Of a stretch of DNA of 64,000 nucleotides, positions 18,963 through 27,304 are shown piece by piece. Each line of letters begins with the position of its first letter. The first letter of the stretch is position 1. Under the pieces are notes generated by a model. The model ran no database searches, was not told the DNA's origin, and worked only from the letters and a program-made list of their open reading frames with translations. The position numbers and the translations under genes were made by a program. Source of the DNA: JAJYQH01 sp036261615 (lineage in GTDB: Bacteria; Actinomycetota; Actinomycetes; Propionibacteriales; Propionibacteriaceae); the NCBI GenBank assembly GCA_036261615.1, contig DATAKK010000104.1, positions 19,299 through 83,298 of the forward strand, written 5' to 3'.

Positions 18963-21230
18963 CTAGGGCGTCGGAGAGACGACGGCAGCCGCCGCACTGG
19001 TTGCCGTACTCGTCGACGACTTCTTGGCGGGCGGTTTGGGCGTGGTCGCCGTCGCCGTCGGGGCCGAACTCGTCGTCGTGCTGGTCGTGCTGGTGGTGGT
19101 GGTCGTCGTGCTCGTCGTGGTCGACGTGCTGGTCGACGTGCTCGTGCTCGTGGTCGTCGGGGCCTGGCTGGTCGTGCTCGGAGCCTGGCTGCTGGTCGTC
19201 GGTGCCGAACTGGTGGTCGGCGGGGCCGACGGCTGCACCGGGGTCGGAGTCGGCGACTGGTAGCCGTTGAGCTTGGCGGGCGGGTCGAACTTGAGGTTCG
19301 GCAGGCCCTGCATCGCCACCTTCATGTACTCGGCCCACGTCATCGCCGGGTAGGTGCCGCCGAAGAACGCCGAGTCGCCCGGACGCTTGTACGGGTCGAG
19401 GTCGCCGGTGCCGCTGTTGCCCGCCACGTACATCACCGACGTGGAGATCTGCCGGGTGTAGGCCGTGAACCAGGCGGAGTTGATGACGTTGCCCACGCCG
19501 TTGGTGCCGGTCTTGCCGGCGATGTCGTAGCCGAGCGAACTCACCCGGGTGCCGGTGCCCTGGTTGACCACCGACTGGAGCGCGTACGTGACGTCGCGGG
19601 TGACGTTGTTCTCGATCGTCTGCTTCGACTGCGGCTTCGCCTGATAGAGAACGGCGCCGGTACGGTCCTTCACCTCGTTGATCACGTGCGTCGGCGTGTA
19701 CTTGCCGCCGTCGGCGAGGGTCGCGTAGCCGGTCGCGTTGCTCACCGGGCTCACCTCGGCGATGCCGAGCGGGATCCGGTCGTTCTCGTCCCACCCGGCC
19801 GCCTTGGGCAGGCCGGCCTGGGTGGCCGCCTGGATGACCTTGGCGGGCCCGTTCTTGATCCGGGTCACGGCGTCGACGAACGCGGTGTTGATCGAGTCGG
19901 TGACCGCCTTCTTCAGCGTGACCGGCCCGTAGTCGAGGTGGTCCTCGTTGCGGATAGGAGTGCTGTCGCCGGGCGGCGTCCACGTGTTGCCGTTGAGCAC
20001 CGTCCCGAGGCTGAGCCCGTTGCGCAACGCCGCCACCGTCGCCCACGCCTTGAAGGTCGACGCCGCCGGACGCGGGGTCGTGGCCCAGTTGCGGGAGTTC
20101 TTGACGAAGTCGGGGCCTCCGTAGACCGCCAACAGGTCACCCGTGCCGACCTGCACCGACGCGAGCGCCCCGTGCAGGTTGTTCGGGTTCTGACCGGACG
20201 CGCTCGCCGCCAGCTTCGTGTTGTCCTGGACGGCCGCGACGGCGGCGTCCTCGAGCTTCTTGTCGAACGTCGTGACCACCCGCAGGCCGCCGCCCTGGAT
20301 CTGCGAGTCGTCGTAGCCCAGCGAGTGCAACTCGTTGATCGCCATGTTCATGAGGAAGCCCTTGACCCCGCCGAAGGTGTTGCTGGGCGGGATCTTCGGG
20401 AACTTGGGCAGGGCCTTGGCGGCCTTGTCGTGCTGGGCCTGGGAGATCGTGTGCATCTGCAGCATGCCGTCGAGCACGTAGTGGTAGCGGGCGAGCAGGC
20501 GCGGCACGTTGCTCTGGTCGACGGCCGGGTCGTACAGCGACGGGTTGTTGAGCACCGCGGCGAGCACCGCCGACTGCTCCAGCGAGAGCTTGGAGGCGTC
20601 GGTGTCGAAGTAGGCGCGGGCGGCCGCCTGGATGCCGTAGGCGCCGCGGCCGAAGTAGATGGTGTTGAGGTAGTCGCCGAGGATCTTCTGCTTGGGCACC
20701 TGGCGCGCGATCTTCACCGACAGCACGAGCTCCTCGAGCTTGCGGCTGATCGTGCGGCCCTGGTTGAGGTACATCACCTTGACGTACTGCTGGGTGATCG
20801 TCGATCCACCCTGCAGGTCGCCCCCGCGGGCGATCGTCCACGCCGCCCGGGCGATGCCCTTGATCGAGATGCCGTTGTCCGTCCAGAACGTGCGGTTCTC
20901 GGCGGCGACGACGGCGTCCTTGATGTTCTGCGGCATCTTGCTGTACGCGATCGTCTGCCGGTCCTGGATCGACAGGCTGCCGATCGGGGTCTTGCCGTCG
21001 CGGTAGTAGATGAACGTCGTGTTGGTCTGGAAGTCCTTGTTGGCGTCGGGGAGCTTGGTCTGGTTGTAGTAGGCCAACCCTCCGATCGAGCCGGCCAGAA
21101 GCACCGCCACCAGCGCGATGAGCAGGGTCATGAGGGTGCGCTTCACCCACGGGCGACGCCGCCGCCGCTTCGTGCCGCGCGCCGCCTTCGTCCCGCGACG
21201 AGGCGCCGCGCCGGTTGGGATGTTCGCCAT
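18963..21230 (-). CDS. class A penicillin-binding protein (transglycosylase/transpeptidase)
   Basis: A 755-residue bifunctional peptidoglycan synthase. It has a short basic cytoplasmic tail, a transmembrane helix at 32-54, then a GT51 domain with Glu111 in AENRTFW and GGSTITQQYVK. The transpeptidase domain has the SxxK motif STFK (391-394), SIN (446-448) and KTG (573-575). From about residue 655 the C-terminus is a Thr/Ser/Pro tail with a long run of alternating Thr and Ser, likely a wall-spanning or glycosylated region. It heads the minus-strand glycosyltransferase group. Confidence 0.96.
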   Translation of the reverse strand: MANIPTGAAPRRGTKAARGTKRRRRRPWVKRTLMTLLIALVAVLLAGSIGGLAYYNQTKLPDANKDFQTNTTFIYYRDGKTPIGSLSIQDRQTIAYSKMPQNIKDAVVAAENRTFWTDNGISIKGIARAAWTIARGGDLQGGSTITQQYVKVMYLNQGRTISRKLEELVLSVKIARQVPKQKILGDYLNTIYFGRGAYGIQAAARAYFDTDASKLSLEQSAVLAAVLNNPSLYDPAVDQSNVPRLLARYHYVLDGMLQMHTISQAQHDKAAKALPKFPKIPPSNTFGGVKGFLMNMAINELHSLGYDDSQIQGGGLRVVTTFDKKLEDAAVAAVQDNTKLAASASGQNPNNLHGALASVQVGTGDLLAVYGGPDFVKNSRNWATTPRPAASTFKAWATVAALRNGLSLGTVLNGNTWTPPGDSTPIRNEDHLDYGPVTLKKAVTDSINTAFVDAVTRIKNGPAKVIQAATQAGLPKAAGWDENDRIPLGIAEVSPVSNATGYATLADGGKYTPTHVINEVKDRTGAVLYQAKPQSKQTIENNVTRDVTYALQSVVNQGTGTRVSSLGYDIAGKTGTNGVGNVINSAWFTAYTRQISTSVMYVAGNSGTGDLDPYKRPGDSAFFGGTYPAMTWAEYMKVAMQGLPNLKFDPPAKLNGYQSPTPTPVQPSAPPTTSSAPTTSSQAPSTTSQAPTTTSTSTSTSTSTTTSTTTTTTSTTSTTTSSAPTATATTPKPPAKKSSTSTATSAAAAVVSPTP

Positions 21231-21251
21231 GAGTGCCCTAGGTGTCAGGGC

Positions 21252-21668
21252 TCAGTAGATGTCCTCGACGGTTTCCTGATGTCGAGGTGGACGCCGGCGG
21301 CGTCCGTCTCCGAGCACATAGGTTTCGATCAGGTGGTTCCAACGACAGTCGGGACAGACCTCGACGACCCGCACGGTGAACTCACCGAACTGGGTTTCCA
21401 TCTCCTCGAGTTCCTCGAGCGACTTGATCCGACCCGAGAACTGACCCAACTGGTCGCCAAAAGTGTAGTTGAGCACCAACATGCGGTCGGACGCGCAGAC
21501 CGGGCACTCCTGCCCGGCCGGCGTCCCGTGGTGCAGGGCGGCCCGGACGAGCATGGGGTCGGCGTCGCACGGGTTCTCGGTGCTGAAGGCCAGTTCGGGA
21601 CGCCGCAGCGACTCGAGGGCGCGCCGTCGCTGCAGCGCATGGCTCATGACCTGGCGGCGGGTTCGCAT
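21252..21668 (-). CDS. DUF5318 zinc-ribbon-like protein
   Basis: A 138-residue cytoplasmic protein of the actinobacterial DUF5318 family. Two CxxC knuckles (CPVCAS and CPDCRW) about 50 residues apart suggest one structural zinc. Function unknown. It lies 21 bp upstream of the class A PBP on the same strand, a recurrent neighbourhood in actinobacteria. The ATG at 21668 is used; a second ATG seven codons later (MSHALQRR) is a possible alternative. Confidence 0.85.
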   Translation of the reverse strand: MRTRRQVMSHALQRRRALESLRRPELAFSTENPCDADPMLVRAALHHGTPAGQECPVCASDRMLVLNYTFGDQLGQFSGRIKSLEELEEMETQFGEFTVRVVEVCPDCRWNHLIETYVLGDGRRRRPPRHQETVEDIY

Positions 21669-21703
21669 TCACCCAGATTAGGTGCGCGGCTAGGCTCGGC
21701 CGC

Positions 21704-22567
21704 ATGACCCAGCAGGTGCAGCAGGTGGTGGCCGTGCTCGGACGCGGGGTGGTCGACCCCGGGGAGCCGGTCGTCAGTGCCGACGACCTCGGCTTCACGC
21801 GCGGGGACGGCGTGTTCGACGCGACCCGCGTGGTGATCGACGGAACCGGCCGCCGGATCGACAACCTCGACGCCCACCTCGCCCGCTTCGCCCGGTCGAT
21901 CCACCTGCTCGAGGGGGAGGTGCCCGACCTCGACCAGTGGCGCGCGCTCATCGGCCAGGCCGTCGCCGCCTGCCCGTTCAGCGGGGAGCTCACGCTCAAG
22001 ATCATGTGGACGCGGGGCCGCGAGAGCGTCGTCACCCAGCCCTTCGGTGTGCTCACCCTCACGCCGATGACCGCCGCGGCGATCGCCCAGCGGGCCGGCG
22101 TCCGGGTGGCCGGGCTGTCGCGGGGGATGCCCGCCGATGCCTTCGCCGACGCCCCGTGGCTGCTCGGCGGGGCCAAGACCCTGTCGTACGTCGTCAACGT
22201 CGGCGCGAAGCGGGAGGCCGCCCGCCGCGGAGCCGACGACGTGCTCTTCCTGTCCTCCGACGGCTACTGCCTCGAGGGGCCGACGTCGTCGCTGGTCGCC
22301 GCGTTCGGACGCCGGCTGGTCACCACGCCGCGCGGGGCCACGGGAATCCTCGGCTCGATCACCCAGGAGATCGCCTTCGACGCCGCTCGCGCCGCCGGGT
22401 TCGAGACCGCCGACGAGCTGCTGCGTCCGGAACAGCTGTTCGAGGCCGACGGCGTGTGGTTGCTGTCGTCGGTGCGCGGGGCGGCGCCGATCCTCGAACT
22501 CGACCGGCGTCCGCTGCCCCAGAGCCCGGAACTCACCGCCCAGATCGTCGGCTGGACCGGCTTCTAG
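21704..22567 (+). CDS. class IV aminotransferase / 4-amino-4-deoxychorismate lyase-like
   Basis: A 287-residue fold-type IV PLP enzyme. The N-terminal domain carries DDLGFTRGDGVFDATRV, the PLP lysine is in LLGGAKTLSYVVN, and the phosphate loop reads LEGPTSSL and TGILGSITQ. These patterns fit PabC-type lyases, which release p-aminobenzoate for folate; a branched-chain or D-amino-acid transaminase cannot be excluded. It is divergent from DUF5318 and followed by tRNA-Ala. Confidence 0.85.
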   Translation: MTQQVQQVVAVLGRGVVDPGEPVVSADDLGFTRGDGVFDATRVVIDGTGRRIDNLDAHLARFARSIHLLEGEVPDLDQWRALIGQAVAACPFSGELTLKIMWTRGRESVVTQPFGVLTLTPMTAAAIAQRAGVRVAGLSRGMPADAFADAPWLLGGAKTLSYVVNVGAKREAARRGADDVLFLSSDGYCLEGPTSSLVAAFGRRLVTTPRGATGILGSITQEIAFDAARAAGFETADELLRPEQLFEADGVWLLSSVRGAAPILELDRRPLPQSPELTAQIVGWTGF

Positions 22568-22625
22568 CGGCGAAGCCGAGAGTGGCGGCCCCCTGCCGGC
22601 GCCCGTAGAATCGACCGAGCAGTAC

Positions 22626-22698
22626 GGGGCTATGGCGCAATTGGCAGCGCACCTGCTTTGCAAGCAGGGGGTTACGGGTTCGAGTCCCGTTAGCTCCA
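22626..22698 (+). tRNA. tRNA-Ala (anticodon UGC)
   Basis: A 73-nt cloverleaf. The acceptor GGGGCTA pairs with TAGCTCC (one G-U) and is followed by discriminator A. The anticodon stem CCTGC/GCAGG encloses the loop TTTGCAA with anticodon TGC. The T arm is ACGGG-TTCGAGT-CCCGT. No CCA is encoded (CCG follows). A strong hairpin terminator lies 10 bp downstream. Confidence 0.96.
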
Positions 22699-22707
22699 CC
22701 GCAGGCC

Positions 22708-22738
22708 GGAGGCCCCCTCCCGGCGGGAGAGGGCCTCC
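22708..22738. terminator. GC-rich hairpin, bidirectional terminator
   Basis: GGAGGCCC at 22708-22715 pairs with GGGCCTCC at 22731-22738, with further pairing of CTC/GAG inside. It lies between the tRNA and the convergent CotH gene and can end both transcripts. No long T run is present, as is common in high-GC actinobacteria. Confidence 0.75.
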
Positions 22739-22750
22739 AACCCGATCAGT

Positions 22751-25381
22751 TCACCCGACCTTCTGCAGCATGAACTTCTGCGCCAGCGTCGCGTTGCCCT
22801 GCCAGACCCACACATTGGTGCCGTCGGCCGTCTGGGCGTGAGCGACATCGACGTAGAGCCCGTTGACCCGCGAGACGAGGTAGTAGCTGCCGTTGAGGTC
22901 GCCGGTGGGACGCGGCAGCCACTGCTGAGCGGCCGTCCCGTTCGACGCCCACTGCCACACGTTCGTGCCGTTGGTCGTGCCCGACCCCTTGACGTCCATG
23001 ACGCCGCCTCCGGTGCCGGTCCAGAACTCGGTGGTGCCGTTGGCGAGGGTCTTGGCGGTGAACCGCTGGGCCTTGGTGCCGTTGGCGGTCCACAGCTGGA
23101 TGTTGGCGCCGCTCAGCGTGCTCGCGTGCGCGACGTCGAGCACCTTGGCGGTGTTGAGCCGTGAGGCCAGGACGTAGACACCCCCGTTCGCCGGCGGCGC
23201 GTGCAGGGTGACCTTGGTGAAGGTGAACCGCTGGCCGGCCGACCCGTTCGAGGTGTAGATGTCGACGTTCGTGCCGGGCGTGGTGCCGCTGTTGGCGACA
23301 TCGAGGACATAGCCCTTCGAGGCGGTGCCCCGGTCGACGATCACGGGCAGGCCCACCGCGGAGACGACGGTGTAGTTGCGTCCGTCGAAGGTGCTGATCC
23401 GCCACTTCTGGGCCAGCGTCGCGTTCGGGGTGTACTGCTGCACGTTCGTCGAGTCGGCGGCGACCGCGCTCTTCACGTCCAGTGCCTTGAGCGAGTTGAC
23501 GTTGGTGATCGTGTACAGCGAGTCGGCTCCCCGCTCGATGAGGTACGTCTGCGCCCCGCTGCTGTTCGGCGTCCACACCTGGACGCTGGCGCCGGCCGCG
23601 AAGGACGAGGACGCGACGTCGAGGGCGAGTGACCCGTTCTTGATCGTGTAGTAGCCCTTCGGCAGTTGGGCGCCGGCGACGTAGTTCCCCGCGAACATCG
23701 CTCCCAGGGCGGAGTCGCGCTGGGTGAGGTAGGTACGCAGGTAGGCGATGTCCTGGGCGGGCGTCGCGTAGGCAATGCTCTGGCTGGCGGGCGCCCAGCG
23801 CAGCCGGTTGAGGACTGCCGAGCGGCTCACCTCGGCCGCGTACTGGGCCAGCTTCCCGGTGGTCGGGGTGAGGATGGCGCTGATCGCCGGACGGACGATA
23901 TCGGCGGAGGCCTTCTGCACCGCGCTCCGGAACACGTCGAACTGCATCAGCTGGGTGGGCCACTGCACCTGCAGCCGCGTGGGGTCGGCGACGTAGACGT
24001 TGCTCGCCGGCGGCTCGGACGTGATGGAGCCCAGCGACCGGTCGCAATCCCACAGCGGCCCGGCCTTGAGCTTGCCGCCCTGATCCATGTAGAAGAAGGT
24101 GCTCGACTTGAAGCCGTCGTCGTTGCCGAGCATCTCCTGGACGACGTAGTAGCGCGCCCACGACGCGACGTCGATGAGATCGGAGAAGCTCTCCCCCGCG
24201 GCGTTCTTCCCGGTCGAGGAGTAGATGGCGTCCTCGATCCGCTGCAGGGAGTTCCCGACGAAGGTGATCTCCGGCAGGTTGGCGTTCTCCGGACTGGTCA
24301 CCGTGAACGGCGTCCCGTGGTTCGTGATGACGTACGACCTCTCCCCTCTCGAGCCGGACGCGAAGTCCATCTCGAACAGGTACCCGCTCGTCTTGTAGGT
24401 CGAGGGCGTGTTCGGGAAGGGCACGTACTGGGCCTCGCGAATACCCGGCGCGCCGGCGAGGCTGGTGACCTTGACGGGCGTGATGTCGCCGAGGCTGAGG
24501 CTCGGGTTGTCGGTCTCGTTCAACTTCTCGAGGTCGGTGATCGCGACCCGGGTCGGGCCCACCTGAACCTTCTCGGTGAGGTAGTAGGAGCCGCGGAAGC
24601 CGCCGTCGATGAACAGGTCGAGCATCCGGCCCTTGATCGAGTAGTCGGGGGCTCCGGCGCGGAGCAGGGTGTCGCCGTCGAGGTTGTAGGCGAGTTCGTT
24701 GCGCACGAGCGAGGCGTCGAGGTAGTTGGCCAGCAGGATCCAGGTCTTCGCCGCCCCTGCATTCGGCACGAGTTCGGTGTTGGAGCCGAGCTTGATCTGG
24801 TAGGGCTTCTTGGGGTACGACCACGTGGTGTTTCCCCGCCCCTTCATCTCGGCCAGGGGGCTGTTGTAGATGGCGCTCTTCTCCGCGTCGACCATCGCCA
24901 TGGTGGCTCCGGTGTCGCGGAAGTCCTTGTCCGCCTCGATCGCCGCAAGACCTGACCCCGTCTTGATGAACATCCCGGGGACGTTCGCCGATTCGTGGAC
25001 GGTCACCGACCCAACCCCTTCGCGGGTGAAGTGCAGCGTGTAGTCCCCGCTCGTGGTTCCGTCGGTCACGGTGTAGTCGCTGGGCTTGAACTCCTGGTGG
25101 GTGGCGGCGGTGTCGTCGAGGACGAACCAGCCGCTGAGCCCCTCAACCGAGGACGATGCGGGCAGATAGAGGCTCCCCCCTGGCGCCACAGTGAGGTCGT
25201 CCACCTGTGCCCAGGAGGTGGGGTCGGCGTTGAGGGCAGCGGACTTGCTGACGTTGTTGAAGACGAGAGTCGTGACGGTCGCGGCATGCGCCGGGCTGGG
25301 CACCCCGAACGACAGTCCGGCGACCATCAGTGGTGTGAGGATCAGGATCGGGACGAGCCGGGATCTCTGGTGGAACGACAT
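22751..25381 (-). CDS. secreted CotH-kinase-family protein with ricin-type lectin repeats
   Basis: An 876-residue exported protein with signal peptide 1-33 (cleavage after AHA). A beta-rich N-terminal region precedes the CotH domain, marked by MKGRGNTTWSYPKKPYQIKL, WILLANYLDASLVRNELAYNL and WDCDRSLGSI. From about residue 510 there are ricin-type beta-trefoil repeats (LDVASSS, KVLDVAHAST, GTNVWQWASNG and similar). CotH proteins are kinase-like; the lectin part should bind glycans. The ATG at 25381 has a GGGGAAG site. A longer upstream frame has no family similarity. The protein probably acts at the surface or outside the cell. Confidence 0.9.
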   Translation of the reverse strand: MSFHQRSRLVPILILTPLMVAGLSFGVPSPAHAATVTTLVFNNVSKSAALNADPTSWAQVDDLTVAPGGSLYLPASSSVEGLSGWFVLDDTAATHQEFKPSDYTVTDGTTSGDYTLHFTREGVGSVTVHESANVPGMFIKTGSGLAAIEADKDFRDTGATMAMVDAEKSAIYNSPLAEMKGRGNTTWSYPKKPYQIKLGSNTELVPNAGAAKTWILLANYLDASLVRNELAYNLDGDTLLRAGAPDYSIKGRMLDLFIDGGFRGSYYLTEKVQVGPTRVAITDLEKLNETDNPSLSLGDITPVKVTSLAGAPGIREAQYVPFPNTPSTYKTSGYLFEMDFASGSRGERSYVITNHGTPFTVTSPENANLPEITFVGNSLQRIEDAIYSSTGKNAAGESFSDLIDVASWARYYVVQEMLGNDDGFKSSTFFYMDQGGKLKAGPLWDCDRSLGSITSEPPASNVYVADPTRLQVQWPTQLMQFDVFRSAVQKASADIVRPAISAILTPTTGKLAQYAAEVSRSAVLNRLRWAPASQSIAYATPAQDIAYLRTYLTQRDSALGAMFAGNYVAGAQLPKGYYTIKNGSLALDVASSSFAAGASVQVWTPNSSGAQTYLIERGADSLYTITNVNSLKALDVKSAVAADSTNVQQYTPNATLAQKWRISTFDGRNYTVVSAVGLPVIVDRGTASKGYVLDVANSGTTPGTNVDIYTSNGSAGQRFTFTKVTLHAPPANGGVYVLASRLNTAKVLDVAHASTLSGANIQLWTANGTKAQRFTAKTLANGTTEFWTGTGGGVMDVKGSGTTNGTNVWQWASNGTAAQQWLPRPTGDLNGSYYLVSRVNGLYVDVAHAQTADGTNVWVWQGNATLAQKFMLQKVG

Positions 25382-25928
25382 GGACGATGCACTTCCCCCC
25401 GTGCGTGATCGGCAGGCCGGTCGTGCGGGAACTCGTTCGGGCACACGTGCAAAGAGCGTGTTACCGCATGTCACGACCCGGACCGCTGTGCGGTCCTCTC
25501 GACTATAAATCGGACCTCCGACGGCCGGTTCGAAAATCCCGAGAAGAACGGATTCGAAGACATTCCCGGCCGATGGTTGAAGCAGCCTTTTCTCTAAAAT
25601 CATTTCTTCCGGTTGTTGATCATTCACCCTTCTCAGGCCCTCCTTGCTCCCGAGGAAAGGGATAGCAACTTCCGCCGTACATCCCCGCCCAAGCCACAGA
25701 GAAATGGATGGGTTCGGCACCGCTGAGACGGGCCCATATTTCCACTTCTGGAGAATGGGGCTGGCCTTCCAGGAGCGCCCCCCTGGGCATTTCGTCCCGT
25801 CAAATTCGAGTGAAACCGTGGGCGATCCCCGAGGAAGGACCGCTCCCGGTGCGCGCGGACAGGGCGCTCCTGCGGCAGCACTTGCGGAGATTTTGACTGA
25901 ATCGACGGCCGTCCCCGGCCGCGCGCCC
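25382..25928. other. 547-bp non-coding stretch of lower GC upstream of CotH
   Basis: Noticeably more AT-rich than its surroundings, especially 25500-25660. I see no convincing gene: the plus-strand frames have no ribosome site or protein-like composition. A minus-strand -10-like TATAGT lies at 25507-25502. The perfect palindrome GGACCGC-TGT-GCGGTCC at 25480-25496 falls just downstream of it, where the CotH transcript would start. The rest may be decayed sequence between two acquired genes. Confidence 0.5.
25480..25496. promoter_or_regulatory. palindrome at the presumed CotH transcription start
   Basis: GGACCGCTGTGCGGTCC is a perfect 7-bp inverted repeat with a 3-base centre. It sits 5 bp downstream of a minus-strand -10-like hexamer TATAGT (25507-25502). 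It could be an operator or a 5' mRNA hairpin for the CotH gene. Confidence 0.4.
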
Positions 25929-27176
25929 TCAGGCGTCCAGCGCCGTCTCGACGACCGGGTCCGCCGCGGGTCCGAAGCGGAGACGCGACACGAGGGCCGC
26001 GACCGCGGCGAGGGCGAAGAAGACCACCATGGCGGTGGCCATGGCGTGCACGGTCTGGTGGCCGATCACCCCGGTGAGTGGCGTCATGACGGCGCCGACG
26101 AGGAAGGGGATTCCCCCGCCGAGCGCGGACGCGGTGCCGGCGAACCGGCGTCCGACGAGCTGGACGATCGACGCGTTGGCCGGCAGGTACGTGCCGAGCC
26201 CGAGCGTCATCCCCGAGAGGCAGACCCAGACGACGGGGAGCGAGGGCCGGTGCCCGGGTGCGACGGTCGTGGCGGTGAACAGGGCGCCGACCGCGAGGGA
26301 CTGCACGACGACGGCGATCCGCCGCAGGGTCGCCGGCCCCAGGCGCATGACGAGCAGTCGGAAGAGGAGGCTGGACGTCATCATCACCGCGGCGTTGACG
26401 GCGAACACGGCCGTGTAGCGCTGTTCGCTGATGCCGAGGTCGTGCTGCAGGACGAACGACGACCCGCCGATGTAGACGAAGAAGCCCCCCACCGTGAGGC
26501 ACTGGACGAGGACGGGCGTCCGGAACGTGGGTTCGGCGAGCAGGGTCCGCGACCGCAGCACCAGCTGGCGCAGGCCACCCGGGTGCCGCCGTGACGGCGG
26601 CAGCGTCTCGGGCAGTCCCCGCACGGCCGCGAGGGTCATGAGGGCGCCGACCGCCGCGAGGAACCAGAAGATCGTCCGCCACGTGCCCACCGTGAGCAGG
26701 GCGCCTCCGACGGCCGGGCCCACGACCGGCGCGACGAGGCTGACCGCCGACAGGGTGCCGAATTTCGCCGCCGCCGCCCGCCCGGCGAAGGCGTCGGTGA
26801 CGACCGCCCGGCCGACGGCCGCCGCTCCCCCACAGGCGGCACCCTGCACGAGGCGGGCCGCGACCAGCAGCCAGCCATCGGTGGTGAGCGCGCACACGGC
26901 GGACATCGCCATGAAGACGAGGGTGGACGCGAGCACCAGTCGCCGGCGTCCACGCGCGTCACTCACCGGCCCGGTGATGAGCTGGCCGATCGCCATCCCG
27001 GCGATGCACGACGTCATCGTGAGCTGGGCGACGACGGCCGAGGTCCCGAGATCGGCCTGCATCTGCGGAAGGGCGGCGATGTAGGTGTCGGTGGAGAGCG
27101 CGGTGGTGCCCGTGATGAGCATGAGCGCGACGAACGAGGGGCGTCGAACGTCGTCGGAGACGGATGAAATCATCAT
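25929..27176 (-). CDS. Bcr/CflA-type MFS drug efflux transporter
   Basis: A 415-residue transporter with about twelve hydrophobic segments. It has the Bcr/CflA start pattern LSTDTYIAALPQMQADLGTSAVVAQLTMT, the motif A loop GPVSDARGRRRLVLAS and the efflux motif C region APVVGPAVGGAL. The start at MMISSVSDD follows a GGAGG site; 16 further upstream codons lack support. It is divergent from a ROK-family regulator, which may control it. Substrate unknown. Confidence 0.9.
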   Translation of the reverse strand: MMISSVSDDVRRPSFVALMLITGTTALSTDTYIAALPQMQADLGTSAVVAQLTMTSCIAGMAIGQLITGPVSDARGRRRLVLASTLVFMAMSAVCALTTDGWLLVAARLVQGAACGGAAAVGRAVVTDAFAGRAAAAKFGTLSAVSLVAPVVGPAVGGALLTVGTWRTIFWFLAAVGALMTLAAVRGLPETLPPSRRHPGGLRQLVLRSRTLLAEPTFRTPVLVQCLTVGGFFVYIGGSSFVLQHDLGISEQRYTAVFAVNAAVMMTSSLLFRLLVMRLGPATLRRIAVVVQSLAVGALFTATTVAPGHRPSLPVVWVCLSGMTLGLGTYLPANASIVQLVGRRFAGTASALGGGIPFLVGAVMTPLTGVIGHQTVHAMATAMVVFFALAAVAALVSRLRFGPAADPVVETALDA

Positions 27177-27304
27177 TTCGCCTCCGCCTGCATGCCGTCC
27201 CGGGGCCGCCCTCATCGCGGCCACTCTACGCGGCCAGCGAGGCGATGCACCGGCCTTCCCGCGGGCGGTCCGCCCGAACGTGAGTAGCGCGATATCATCC
27301 TTCC

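Noticed and set aside
25387..25896. Short plus-strand frames in the low-GC spacer
   Set aside because: No ribosome site, no protein-like pattern, overlapping frames; more likely non-coding or decayed DNA.
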